Both the position numbers and the translations under genes were made by a program. Shown in pieces: positions 1 through 8,458 of a stretch of 10,955 nt of DNA. The stretch is from Fusobacteriales bacterium (GTDB lineage Bacteria; Fusobacteriota; Fusobacteriia; Fusobacteriales; Leptotrichiaceae): positions 1 to 10,955 of the forward strand of contig JAITVW010000143.1 in the NCBI GenBank assembly GCA_031285605.1, given 5' to 3'. The stretch's first letter is position 1. Each line of letters opens with the position of its first letter. The notes below the pieces were generated by a model that was not told where the DNA came from, made no database searches, and saw nothing but the letters and a program-made list of their open reading frames with translations.

Positions 1-2
1 TG

Positions 3-830
3 ACAGGGCTTAAAATAGGCGGACAGGTTTTGGACACAAGAGAGATAGAAAATATCATAGGGACAGCTAAAACTACAGGTTCAGAATATGCCGAGAATCT
101 TGAAAAGCATTTGAAAGAATATAGTGTTGCCTTTAAAGAAGGGACATATGTGACAAAAATAGAAGAAGACGGAAAGAATAAACTAATTACTACAAGTGAT
201 ACGAAAATATATAAATCAAAAACTGTAATAATAGCAACAGGTGCCAAATGGAGGGAATTAAATATTCCCGGAGAGCAGGAATATAAAGGAAAAGGAGTTC
301 ATTACTGTGCTACATGCGACGGACCGTTTTACAAAGGACTGGATGTAGCTGTAGTAGGCGGAGGAAATTCCGGAATAGAAGCTGCCCTTGATATGGCAGG
401 CATAGCCAAAAATGTAACTGTAGTGGAATTTATGCCTGAGCTGAAAGCTGATAAAATATTGCAGGATAAGCTAAATGAAAGAAATAATATCAAAGTTGTC
501 ACAAATGCTGCTGCTACAAAAATATACGGAGAAAACTTTACAAAAGGAATGGAATATAAAAACAGAGCAGATGAAAGTATGCATGAACTGAATATTGACG
601 GTATATTTATAGAAATAGGACTTACACCGAACAGTGAATTTGTAAAGGATTTGGTAGCGACTAACAAAATCGGAGAAATCATAATTGATGAAAACAACAT
701 GACTAACATAAAAGGAATCTTTGCATCCGGTGATGTAACAACAGTAAAACAAAAACAGATAGTCATATCTGTGGGAGAAGGAGCAAAAGCTGCTTTGGGA
801 GCTTTTGATTACCTGCTGAAAGAGTATTAA
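3..830 (+). CDS. AhpF/thioredoxin reductase-type flavoprotein, 5' truncated
   Basis: This is the C-terminal 275 residues of an FAD- and NAD(P)H-dependent disulfide reductase; the frame is open to the left edge, so the N-terminus is missing. The stretch GGQVLDTREIENIIG near the start matches the FAD-domain region of AhpF. The redox pair is CATC (codons 306-317), followed by DGPFYKG, then the nucleotide-binding GGGNSGIEAA, and finally the FAD motif GIFASGDVTT with KQIVISVGEGAKAA. After the nucleotide-binding strand the protein reads VVEFMPELKAD. It has no HRRxxxR motif, which in TrxB binds the NADPH 2'-phosphate, so I infer NADH preference, as in AhpF. The CATC dipeptide, however, is TrxB-like (AhpF has CPHC). 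It would reduce a peroxiredoxin or thioredoxin-like partner in the cytoplasm. Whether AhpF's N-terminal thioredoxin-fold domains are present cannot be seen. An in-frame TTG at position 30 is internal, not the start. Confidence 0.85.
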   Translation, partial: TGLKIGGQVLDTREIENIIGTAKTTGSEYAENLEKHLKEYSVAFKEGTYVTKIEEDGKNKLITTSDTKIYKSKTVIIATGAKWRELNIPGEQEYKGKGVHYCATCDGPFYKGLDVAVVGGGNSGIEAALDMAGIAKNVTVVEFMPELKADKILQDKLNERNNIKVVTNAAATKIYGENFTKGMEYKNRADESMHELNIDGIFIEIGLTPNSEFVKDLVATNKIGEIIIDENNMTNIKGIFASGDVTTVKQKQIVISVGEGAKAALGAFDYLLKEY

Positions 831-843
831 AAATATTAGATAT

Positions 844-877
844 AAAAACTGGTTTTTAAAGCCGGTTTTTTATTTTA
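844..877 (+). terminator. Intrinsic terminator after the flavoprotein reductase
   Basis: A hairpin pairs the arm at 844-854 with the arm at 860-870 (core CTGGT with GCCGG, two G-U pairs, flanked by A/T pairs). The right arm runs into a T-rich tract. It begins 13 bases after the stop codon, so it ends the reductase transcript. Confidence 0.85.
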
Positions 878-1037
878 TATCAGCGTAATATAATAAAATG
901 AGTTTTTAAAGAATTTTGATGTCAGTTATTTTTCTTTTCAGTTTTTCCAACATCAAAGTATTAAATCAATTTGAATCTGTGTTTTAATGAACAGGGATGC
1001 CGGAAACAGGAGAGATAATTTAATAAAAATGTTGAAT

Positions 1038-1066
1038 TTGATAAAAATCTTAGAAAATGCTAAAAT
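1038..1066 (+). promoter_or_regulatory. Promoter with extended -10 for the XRE-cupin gene
   Basis: The -35 box is TTGATA (1038-1043), the spacer is 17 bases, and the -10 box TAAAAT (1061-1066) is preceded by TGC, an extended -10. Transcription would start near 1073, giving a leader of about 98 bases before the GTG start at 1171. This makes an open frame at 987-1184 unlikely to be a gene, because its start would lie upstream of the transcript. Confidence 0.7.
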
Positions 1067-1086
1067 AATGGGAGTGAATGTTGAAG

Positions 1087-1160
1087 AACTTTCTTTGTTC
1101 TGTGCCCAGAGCAGGTACGGCAGATTAAGAGGCGGTGTTTGCTATATCAAAAAGAAAGTT
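1087..1160 (+). repeat. 10-bp inverted repeat in the leader of the XRE-cupin gene
   Basis: AACTTTCTTT at 1087-1096 is the exact reverse complement of AAAGAAAGTT at 1151-1160, with 54 bases between. In RNA the stem would end directly against the GGAG ribosome binding site (1161-1164). It could affect translation, but the long loop makes this uncertain. Confidence 0.45.
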
Positions 1161-1170
1161 GGAGATTTCT

Positions 1171-1713
1171 GTGAAAATCGGTGAAAAGCTCAAAAGCTTA
1201 AGGCAGGAAAAGCTTTTAACGCAAAATGAATTAGCAGACAGATGTGAATTATCAAAAGGATTCATATCACAGCTGGAAAGAGACCTTACTTCCCCGTCTT
1301 TATCCACTTTGGAGGATATACTGGAAGTATTGGGGACGAATATAAGAGAATTTTTTAATGAAACACAGCAGGAAAAAATCGTATTTTCAGATGAAGATTT
1401 TTATGAATTTCAGAATGAAGAATTAGGATATGAAATAAAATGGATAATTCCAAATGCACAGAAAAATAAAATGGAGCCGATTCTGATAACTCTGGAACCC
1501 GGCGGAAGATACAAGCTTGAGGTGGCACATGAGGGTGAAGAGTTCGGATATGTATTGTCAGGCGCCGTTAACATACATTTAGGAAATAAAAAATACAGGG
1601 CAAAAAAAGGTGAGAGCTTTTATTACAAGCCAGGTGTAGACCACTATATCTCAAATGTATCAAAAACAGGGATATCAAAAGTTTTATGGGTAGCCACTCC
1701 GCCGTCATTTTAA
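1171..1713 (+). CDS. XRE-family transcription regulator with C-terminal cupin domain
   Basis: This 180-residue cytoplasmic DNA-binding regulator has an XRE helix-turn-helix at residues 1-62 (QNELADRCELSKGFISQLER is the core) and a cupin sensor domain at about 100-175. Cupin motif 1 is AHEGEEFGYVLSG (H120, E124) and motif 2 is GESFYYKPGVDHYISN (H158). Length and layout match the PuuR-like XRE-cupin family, which often controls polyamine, amino-acid or redox genes; no polyamine transport genes are visible here. I chose GTG 1171 because GGAG lies six bases upstream and the protein then begins MKIGEKLKSLR, the normal start of an XRE domain; a TTG at 1135 in the same frame has no support. The ligand is unknown. 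The gene ends seven bases before the next promoter, with no terminator seen, so some read-through into the tpx-tlpA pair is possible. Confidence 0.88.
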   Translation: MKIGEKLKSLRQEKLLTQNELADRCELSKGFISQLERDLTSPSLSTLEDILEVLGTNIREFFNETQQEKIVFSDEDFYEFQNEELGYEIKWIIPNAQKNKMEPILITLEPGGRYKLEVAHEGEEFGYVLSGAVNIHLGNKKYRAKKGESFYYKPGVDHYISNVSKTGISKVLWVATPPSF

Positions 1714-1720
1714 AAAAAGA

Positions 1721-1749
1721 TTGACAAAAAATATAAAAATTATTATTAT
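1721..1749 (+). promoter_or_regulatory. Promoter for the lipoprotein Tpx/TlpA unit
   Basis: TTGACA (1721-1726), a 17-base spacer and TATTAT (1744-1749) form a near-consensus sigma-70 promoter directly after the XRE-cupin stop codon. The expected start is near 1756, about 100 bases before the tpx start codon. The leader contains a perfect 14-bp palindrome, CTTAATTAATTAAG (1787-1800), which could be an operator but is made mostly of A/T. Confidence 0.75.
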
Positions 1750-1857
1750 ATAAAGCAAGTGGGAAGTGAAGAAATTTGAGTAGCAGCTTAATTAATTAAG
1801 TTATTATTCAAATGATTGTTTTTATTTGTATATATAAATACATTGGGAGGACTTGGC

Positions 1858-2529
1858 ATGAAAAAGTTTTTGATTGCTGTAATGACAATATTTTTAATTT
1901 TTAGCTGCGGGAAAAAAGAAGAGGAAGCCGCTGTTGAAAAAACAACCGAAACTAAAGAAGTATCAGCTTCAGAAAAAGAAACCCCGAAAAAAGAGAAAGT
2001 TCCTGAAAGTGAGAAGGTAACAGTAGACGGAATAGAAGTTACAATAGAAAATAAAAGAATAAAAGTCGGGGATAAGTTAGAGGATGCAGAATTAACTGCT
2101 CCTGTTAATGAATTCAATAAAATGAAGAAAGTGAGACTTTCAGATGATAAAGGTATAAAATTAATTTATACTGCACCGTCGCTGGATACTCCGGTATGTT
2201 CGCTTCAGACAAAAATGCTTGATGAAAAGGCAAAAGAACATGCAGATGTCTTTTTTTATTCAATAACTGATGATTTACCCTTTGCTATGATGCGATTTTG
2301 TTCTGATAACGGAATAACAAATCTGAAAACTTTGTCTGATTTTCAGACACATGAATTTTCCGCTAAAAATGGTTTTTTGATGAAAGAATATCAGCTGCTG
2401 GTAAGAGCAGTGATAATAGTGGATGAAGATAATATCGTAAGATATGTGGATTATGGAAAAGAAGTGACAGATCAGCTTGATCTTGGAAAAGCAACAGATT
2501 TTTTGGAGAAGAAAATGTTAAAAAAATAA
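1858..2529 (+). CDS. tpx: Lipoprotein thiol peroxidase (Tpx family)
   Basis: This 223-residue protein is predicted to reduce peroxides outside the cytoplasm. Residues 1-17 are a lipoprotein signal peptide with lipobox IFSC (lipidated C17). Residues 18-53 form a charged Lys/Glu linker, and the Tpx domain follows. The peroxidatic cysteine is C114 in PSLDTPVC, with the family's catalytic threonine T111. The resolving cysteine is C148 in DLPFAMMRFC. Their spacing of 34 equals C61/C95 of E. coli Tpx, and R183 in LVRAV is the likely conserved active-site arginine. Catalysis therefore looks intact. Ordinary Tpx is about 165 residues with no lipoprotein signal, so the signal and linker are the unusual part. 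ATG 1858 is the start: GGGAGG is seven bases upstream, and an in-frame TTG at 1816 would spoil the signal peptide. It is 18 bases from the TlpA-like gene, its likely reductant partner. Confidence 0.93.
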   Translation: MKKFLIAVMTIFLIFSCGKKEEEAAVEKTTETKEVSASEKETPKKEKVPESEKVTVDGIEVTIENKRIKVGDKLEDAELTAPVNEFNKMKKVRLSDDKGIKLIYTAPSLDTPVCSLQTKMLDEKAKEHADVFFYSITDDLPFAMMRFCSDNGITNLKTLSDFQTHEFSAKNGFLMKEYQLLVRAVIIVDEDNIVRYVDYGKEVTDQLDLGKATDFLEKKMLKK

Positions 2530-2547
2530 AATTCAGCGAGGTAAAAA

Positions 2548-3054
2548 ATGAAAAAATTAATGATGATAATATTGGGAGTAATATTTTTGGTATCATGTTC
2601 CGGAAAAACATCTGCGACATTTGATTTGGATGCTGTAAAAGGTGCAAAGTTTCCTGCATTTACAGCAAAATCAATTGACGGGAAAGAAACATTCAAAAGT
2701 ACCGATCTTTTGAAAAGCGATAAAAAGACATTATTTGTTATTGCTGCTGAATGGTGTCCGCACTGCCGTGACGAAGCTGTGGAAATACAGGAGTTTTATG
2801 AAAAGCATAAAGATGAAGCTAACATAGTGGTTATATACAGTGCAAATAACTCAAGTCCTGAAATAGTGACTGAATATTTGACAAAAAATAAATATACATT
2901 TCCTGCTTATTATGACTATGATAATATAATTCTGTACGGTTCCAAAATAGAATCATTTCCATTTAATGCAGTGATAGGAAAAGATGGGAAGATAGAAGAA
3001 ATAGTCGAAGGCGGATTAAATTACGACAGTCTGGTAGAAAAATTAATTAAGTAA
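2548..3054 (+). CDS. TlpA-like thioredoxin-fold lipoprotein
   Basis: This is a 168-residue membrane-anchored thiol-disulfide protein. Residues 1-17 are a lipoprotein signal peptide (lipobox LVSC, C17). A TlpA/AhpC-TSA-like thioredoxin fold follows, with AEWCPHC (C70 and C73) at the head of a helix and a likely cis-proline P138 in ESFPFNAVIG. The CPHC dipeptide is that of DsbA and of the AhpF N-terminal domain, so the direction of electron flow cannot be read from the motif alone. Co-transcription 18 bases after the lipoprotein Tpx, with its own GCGAGG ribosome binding site, suggests it recycles oxidised Tpx. Electrons would then have to come from a CcdA/DsbD-type membrane carrier, which is not in the window. 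A general disulfide reductase is the alternative. Confidence 0.9.
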   Translation: MKKLMMIILGVIFLVSCSGKTSATFDLDAVKGAKFPAFTAKSIDGKETFKSTDLLKSDKKTLFVIAAEWCPHCRDEAVEIQEFYEKHKDEANIVVIYSANNSSPEIVTEYLTKNKYTFPAYYDYDNIILYGSKIESFPFNAVIGKDGKIEEIVEGGLNYDSLVEKLIK

Positions 3055-3060
3055 ATATAT

Positions 3061-3094
3061 AAAGATCGTTTTAGGACGGTCTTTTCGTTTTTTT
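3061..3094 (+). terminator. Intrinsic terminator after tpx-tlpA
   Basis: AAAGATCGT (3061-3069) pairs with ACGGTCTTT (3076-3084) around a six-base loop, with one G-U pair, and is followed by a T-rich tail. It lies six bases past the stop codon of the TlpA-like gene. Confidence 0.9.
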
Positions 3095-3321
3095 AGGCAG
3101 TGAATATTTTACGACAAGTTTGCTCTTTTATGAAAATATAATATGATAATTATAGAAAAGAGTTTTGTATCAATGAGTTGTTAACAATCTAGCGAAGCAA
3201 AAAAGGAGACTGATTTTCTAAGTTGTTTTTATTGACTGCAGTAATATGTATCGGTATCATTTTCCACTTGTTAGAACCTTGTTCGTTTCAGCATAAAAAA
3301 TATTATTTTTTACCTGCTCTC
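3095..3321. other. Intergenic stretch upstream of the bgl promoter
   Basis: I see no gene in these 227 bases. There is one promoter-like pair, TTGACT (3232-3237), a 17-base spacer and TATCAT (3255-3260), which could be a second upstream promoter for the bgl leader. There is also a small palindrome, TTGTTAACAA (3178-3187). A GGAG at about 3205 has no useful start codon after it. Confidence 0.4.
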
Positions 3322-3350
3322 TTGACTAAATAACATTTATGTAATATACT
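3322..3350 (+). promoter_or_regulatory. Promoter of the bgl operon
   Basis: TTGACT (3322-3327), a 17-base spacer and TATACT (3345-3350) place the transcription start near 3357. The -10 box is the left half of a perfect 14-bp palindrome, TATACTATAGTATA (3345-3358), which also covers the start point and could be a repressor site. Confidence 0.8.
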
Positions 3351-3392
3351 ATAGTATAAAATAATGAAAGTGGCGCAGCAGTCATTTTTAGT

Positions 3393-3426
3393 GAGTATGT
3401 AACTGATATAGATGCAGGCAGAACTC
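3393..3426 (+). promoter_or_regulatory. RAT: ribonucleic antiterminator site for BglG/LicT
   Basis: The leader RNA holds ATGTAACTG (3397-3405), then a variable stretch, then GCAGGCAGAAC (3414-3424), flanked by GAGT and ACTC. This matches the family RAT pattern GGATTGTTACTG...GCAGGCAAAACC. Its 3' end (CTC, 3424-3426) is also the first part of the terminator stem that follows, so the two structures exclude each other. Binding of unphosphorylated-PRD2, active antiterminator to the RAT would let transcription pass into the operon. Confidence 0.9.
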
Positions 3427-3472
3427 AAATTAACTGAAAATATCTTTTTTAGTTAGTTTGGGATTTTTTTTT
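3424..3472 (+). terminator. Leader terminator controlled by the RAT
   Basis: CTCAAATTAACT (3424-3435) pairs with AGTTAGTTTGGG (3451-3462), 12 pairs with two G-U, and inner A/T pairs can extend the stem. Nine T residues follow (3464-3472). It sits between the promoter and the first gene, so the operon stays off unless the overlapping antiterminator is stabilised. Confidence 0.92.
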
Positions 3473-3488
3473 GGAAAGGAGAAATTAA

Positions 3489-4322
3489 GTGAAAATAAGT
3501 CAAATTTTGAATAACAATGTAGTTGTTGTTAAACGGGGAATGAATGAGATTATTGTGTATGCGAAAGGGATAGCATTTAGAAAGAAAGTCGGACAAGTTA
3601 TATATGAAGATGAAATTGAAAAAACGTATGTACTGGATTCAAATGATATGTTGGAGCATTTTAGTTATTTACTGTCTCATTCTGAGCCAAATCATATTAC
3701 TCTGGTCAATCAGATCATAAAATACGGTGAAGATAAATTAGGGGAAAAATCTAACGACTACTTAAATTTGACTTTACTGGATCATATTGACTTTGCACTT
3801 AAACGTGCACAAAAAGGGCAGTTTATCCGCAGTCCGCTGACATGGGAGGTCAAAAGATTTTATCCGAGGCATTTTCAAATTGGTATTTATGCGCTGGATT
3901 TAATAAAAGAACAGCTTGGATCTGAATTTCCCGTTGATGAAGCAGTATCGATCGCACTGCACTTTGTAAATATGGAAGAAGGAAAAAGTAATCTTGATGA
4001 AGCAATACATTCTATGGAAACACTGAAAGATATAATTTCCATTATTCATTATCATTTTCAAATAACATTTGACGAAAATTCTTTGGATTATATGAGATTA
4101 ATGACCCATCTTCAATATTTTATACAGCGTGTATCGAGTAACAGTCCTTATTCTGTTATCGGTGACAAAGTTTTGAACCAGCAGATAAAAACCTTATACA
4201 GCAATGTTTATAACTGTGTCCAAAAAATAAAAATTTATGTTCAGAAAAAATATAACTGTAATTTGACAATTGATGAGGAAACATATTTAATGCTTCATAT
4301 TCATCGTATTTCAGATAAATAA
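3489..4322 (+). CDS. bglG: BglG/LicT-family transcription antiterminator
   Basis: This 277-residue RNA-binding regulator has the CAT domain at residues 1-58 (MKISQILNNNVVVV, then GIAFRKKVG), PRD1 at about 65-170 and PRD2 at about 172-277. All four PRD histidines are present: H99 (LLDHIDFAL) and H158 (ALHFV) in PRD1, H207 (MTHLQYF) and H270 (LMLHIHR) in PRD2. By family knowledge the EII permease phosphorylates PRD1 to inactivate it when no sugar is present, and HPr phosphorylates PRD2 to activate it. It would bind the RAT at 3393-3426 in its own leader and so also control its own synthesis. The start is GTG 3489 with AAGGAG seven bases upstream. The permease gene follows 20 bases later. Length is normal for the family and no defect is seen. 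Confidence 0.96.
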   Translation: MKISQILNNNVVVVKRGMNEIIVYAKGIAFRKKVGQVIYEDEIEKTYVLDSNDMLEHFSYLLSHSEPNHITLVNQIIKYGEDKLGEKSNDYLNLTLLDHIDFALKRAQKGQFIRSPLTWEVKRFYPRHFQIGIYALDLIKEQLGSEFPVDEAVSIALHFVNMEEGKSNLDEAIHSMETLKDIISIIHYHFQITFDENSLDYMRLMTHLQYFIQRVSSNSPYSVIGDKVLNQQIKTLYSNVYNCVQKIKIYVQKKYNCNLTIDEETYLMLHIHRISDK

Positions 4323-4342
4323 ACTTTGAAAGGAGAAGAAAA

Positions 4343-6184
4343 ATGAAATATAAAGAATTTAATGAAAAAATTATAGAACTGGTAGGAGGGAAGGGCAATA
4401 TTCAAAGTGTCGTTCATTGTATGACGAGATTAAGATTTACACTTAAAGACAGATCAGAAGCAAAAACAGATGAAATAAAAGCTTTGGACGGAGTAGTTGA
4501 TGTTGTTTCCAATAATGTGGCTTATCAGATAATAGTAGGAACTCACGTAAATGAAGTTCATGCCGAATTAATCTCAATGCTTGATTTAAAAAATGATGCT
4601 GATGCTCCCAAAGAAAAGAAACATCCGTTAAAAGCAATGCTTGACTTAGTATCAGAGATAATGACGCCGGTTATTGAGCCGATTATTGCATCAGGTCTGC
4701 TTGCAGGTTTTTTATCATTATTTACCATTACAGGGATTCTGTCTGAGAAAGGTGCTACTTTCCTGCTGTTGAACTCAATTCGTGAAGCAGTGTTTTACTT
4801 TCTGCCTATTTTAATTGCAATGTCATGTGCAAAACGTTTGAAAGCCAGTCCGTATTTAGCAGTAGCTTTAGCGGCGACTTTAGTATCGGCTTCTATTAAC
4901 GGGGTTGAGGGATTAAGTATTTTTGGGATTTCACTGCCGCAGACTACTTATGCAAATTCATTTATTCCAATAATTTTAGCAATATGGTTTATGGGGAAAT
5001 TAACAGTTTTTCTGCAAAAACGAATTCCGCAGTTCTTACAGTATTTTTTAAATCCTGTATTGATCATGGTTATTTGCCTGCCTGTAACATTACTGTTTTT
5101 CGGACCGATCGGTATATGGATCGGAGATGGAATCGGATGGTTTTTTGAGCTGTTGAATAACATGTTCGGAAGCTGGATTGTAGTAATGTTATATGCTGCC
5201 CTGCAGCCTTTCTTAATTATGCTGGGTGCAGGAAATTTTATGATGCCGCTTTCATTAAATTTCCTGAATAAAATGGGTTATGATCCTATTTTTCTGGGTG
5301 CAGCAACAATTTCAGATATAGCAGTTTCAGGTGCTATGCTGGGTTATTTTTTTAAGGCTAAAGAAATGAAACAGAAACAGCTGTTCGGAACAGTTAGTTT
5401 CAGCGCATTGATGGGTGTGACTGAGCCGGCAATTTACGGGGTATTTGTCAAATTTAGAAGACCGTTTACTGCTGTTATAATAGGCGGAGGTCTTGGAGGG
5501 CTGTTCGCCGGATTTATGAAAGTCAAAACTTATTCTATGGTCTGGGGATTAATGGGACTTCCATCTTATGCTCAGAATCAGGATTTTTCCAACTTGATTT
5601 TTATGGTTGCCAGTGTTGTTATAGCTTTTATCGGTGCAGCAATAGCAGCATATATTTTAGGAATTCCGTCTGAAGGAAAATCAAAAGATACCGTAACGGT
5701 TTCCGATAGAGACAATAAGCCTTTAAATAAAAAAGTTACTTTTTTATCTGTGGCAGAAGGAGAAATTGTACAGCTGGAAAATATAAAGGATCAGGCTTTT
5801 TCAACCGGAGCATTGGGGAAGGGTATAGGAATTATTCCAAGTTCCAATGAGGTTGTTTCTCCGTTAAAAGGGGAGGTAACAGTGGTATTTCCCACAAAAC
5901 ATGCAATAGGACTTAAAACTGACAGCGGTATCGAGGTTTTGATTCATATTGGAGTAGATACAGTGGAACTTGAAGGAAAATATTTTGAAACAATTGTTAA
6001 AGAAGGCGACAGGGTAGTACCCGGGCAGTTATTATCAAAAGTTGATTTTTCAGGAATTAAAGAGGCGGGTTATGATCCGACAATCATTGTAATTGTAGCA
6101 AATACTCCGGATTATCTGGATGTAATTCCCATAGTATCCGGTGCTGTAACAAAAGCCTGTGAAATTTTTACAGTGATAGTATAA
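4343..6184 (+). CDS. bglF: PTS beta-glucoside EIIBCA permease
   Basis: This 613-residue membrane permease takes up and phosphorylates aryl-beta-glucosides such as arbutin, salicin or cellobiose-like sugars; the exact sugar cannot be read. The order is EIIB (residues 1-90, phosphorylated C26 in VVHCMTRLRF), EIIC (about 100-445, many hydrophobic segments, with GVTEPAIYG at 358-366, the family GITEPAIYG motif) and EIIA (about 465-613). The EIIA domain carries phosphorylated H535 in VLIHIGVDTV and the supporting H520 in FPTKHAIGL. Phosphate passes from HPr to H535, then C26, then sugar. The B-C-A order is that of BglF. The ATG has an AAAGGAG site eight bases upstream. As a family member it would also phosphorylate the neighbouring antiterminator, coupling sugar supply to expression. 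Confidence 0.96.
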   Translation: MKYKEFNEKIIELVGGKGNIQSVVHCMTRLRFTLKDRSEAKTDEIKALDGVVDVVSNNVAYQIIVGTHVNEVHAELISMLDLKNDADAPKEKKHPLKAMLDLVSEIMTPVIEPIIASGLLAGFLSLFTITGILSEKGATFLLLNSIREAVFYFLPILIAMSCAKRLKASPYLAVALAATLVSASINGVEGLSIFGISLPQTTYANSFIPIILAIWFMGKLTVFLQKRIPQFLQYFLNPVLIMVICLPVTLLFFGPIGIWIGDGIGWFFELLNNMFGSWIVVMLYAALQPFLIMLGAGNFMMPLSLNFLNKMGYDPIFLGAATISDIAVSGAMLGYFFKAKEMKQKQLFGTVSFSALMGVTEPAIYGVFVKFRRPFTAVIIGGGLGGLFAGFMKVKTYSMVWGLMGLPSYAQNQDFSNLIFMVASVVIAFIGAAIAAYILGIPSEGKSKDTVTVSDRDNKPLNKKVTFLSVAEGEIVQLENIKDQAFSTGALGKGIGIIPSSNEVVSPLKGEVTVVFPTKHAIGLKTDSGIEVLIHIGVDTVELEGKYFETIVKEGDRVVPGQLLSKVDFSGIKEAGYDPTIIVIVANTPDYLDVIPIVSGAVTKACEIFTVIV

Positions 6185-6214
6185 GTGTATTTTGGAAATT
6201 AACTTGGTATATGA

Positions 6215-7660
<1,446 letters not shown>

Positions 7661-7696
7661 AAAATATTATGAATTACAAATTTTAGGAGGAAAGAT

Positions 7697-8458
7697 ATGA
7701 AAAAAAACCCATTTTTAATTCTGTTTATTTTTATCCTTACAGCTTCAATTCTTTACGGGAAGACTGATAAGCAGGATAAAGCAGTTTATCTTTATTTTAT
7801 AAGACATGGAAAGACAATGTTTAATACTACCGGTCAGGTTCAGGGATGGGCTGACAGTCCGTTAACCGATGTCGGAATCTTACAGGCTCAAAAAGCCGGA
7901 AAAGGACTGAAAAATGTTGTTTTTCGTACAGCATATTCAAGTGATATGGGAAGAGCACGTTCTACTGCAAAAATAATACTGTCTGAAAATAAAAACGGAA
8001 AGCTGGAATTAAAAGAGCTTACGGGGCTTCGTGAATGGGGATACGGCGGATATGAAGGACGGGATGACGCTGATTTGTGGACACCGTTATTTCAAGAAAA
8101 AGGTATAGAATTTAAGGCAGACTGGTCCACATGGGAAGAGCTTACAGCAGTCATGACTGATAAAGAAATGGCCGATGCAATAGCCAAAAATGATCCTACG
8201 CAAACAGCCGAAAATTATGACGCCATAATAAAGCGTTCAAAAGAAGCAGTTGAACAAATGATAAAGGAAACGGAAACAAAGGGCGGAGGAAATGTACTTA
8301 TCGTTTCTCACGGGAGTGAAATTCCTACTATTTTATCTATATATGTTCCAGAGCAGTATAAGGGCGAGAGTATAGGGAATTGCAGTCTTACTATTGTAAA
8401 AGTTCAAAATGGAGTATACACTCTTGTTAAAGCAGGAGATGTTTCTTATATGAAGTAA
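7697..8458 (+). CDS. Exported histidine phosphatase (phosphoglycerate mutase-like)
   Basis: This 253-residue protein has an N-terminal signal peptide (KK, then a hydrophobic stretch to about residue 20, likely cleavage near LYG/K), so it acts outside the cytoplasmic membrane. The histidine phosphatase domain carries FIRHGKT (catalytic R36, H37), SSDMGRARSTA (R86), LREWGYGGYEG (E113, acid) and VSHGSE (H205), so all core catalytic residues are present. It probably removes phosphate from a small external phosphoester; the substrate is unknown and it is not expected to be a glycolytic mutase. It follows the GH1 gene by 36 bases with an AGGAGG site six bases before ATG and no terminator between, so it is likely the last gene of the bgl transcript. 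No C-terminal anchor or lipobox is seen. Confidence 0.88.
   Translation: MKKNPFLILFIFILTASILYGKTDKQDKAVYLYFIRHGKTMFNTTGQVQGWADSPLTDVGILQAQKAGKGLKNVVFRTAYSSDMGRARSTAKIILSENKNGKLELKELTGLREWGYGGYEGRDDADLWTPLFQEKGIEFKADWSTWEELTAVMTDKEMADAIAKNDPTQTAENYDAIIKRSKEAVEQMIKETETKGGGNVLIVSHGSEIPTILSIYVPEQYKGESIGNCSLTIVKVQNGVYTLVKAGDVSYMK

Noticed and set aside
329..766. Long minus-strand open frame opposite the flavoprotein reductase
   Set aside because: It lies wholly inside a well-supported gene, has a serine- and phenylalanine-rich antisense composition, and has no start signals.
915..957. Inverted repeat TTTGATG/CATCAAA in the spacer after the reductase gene
   Set aside because: It has only seven to eight pairs with a loop of about 30 bases and no T-run, so it is neither a convincing terminator nor a clear operator.
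987..1184. 65-codon open frame upstream of the XRE-cupin gene
   Set aside because: It has no properly spaced ribosome binding site, its start lies upstream of the predicted promoter, and its end overlaps the start of the real gene in another frame. The protein resembles nothing I know.
3178..3187. Palindrome TTGTTAACAA
   Set aside because: A 10-bp A/T-rich palindrome is expected by chance in such DNA, and no promoter is placed to use it.
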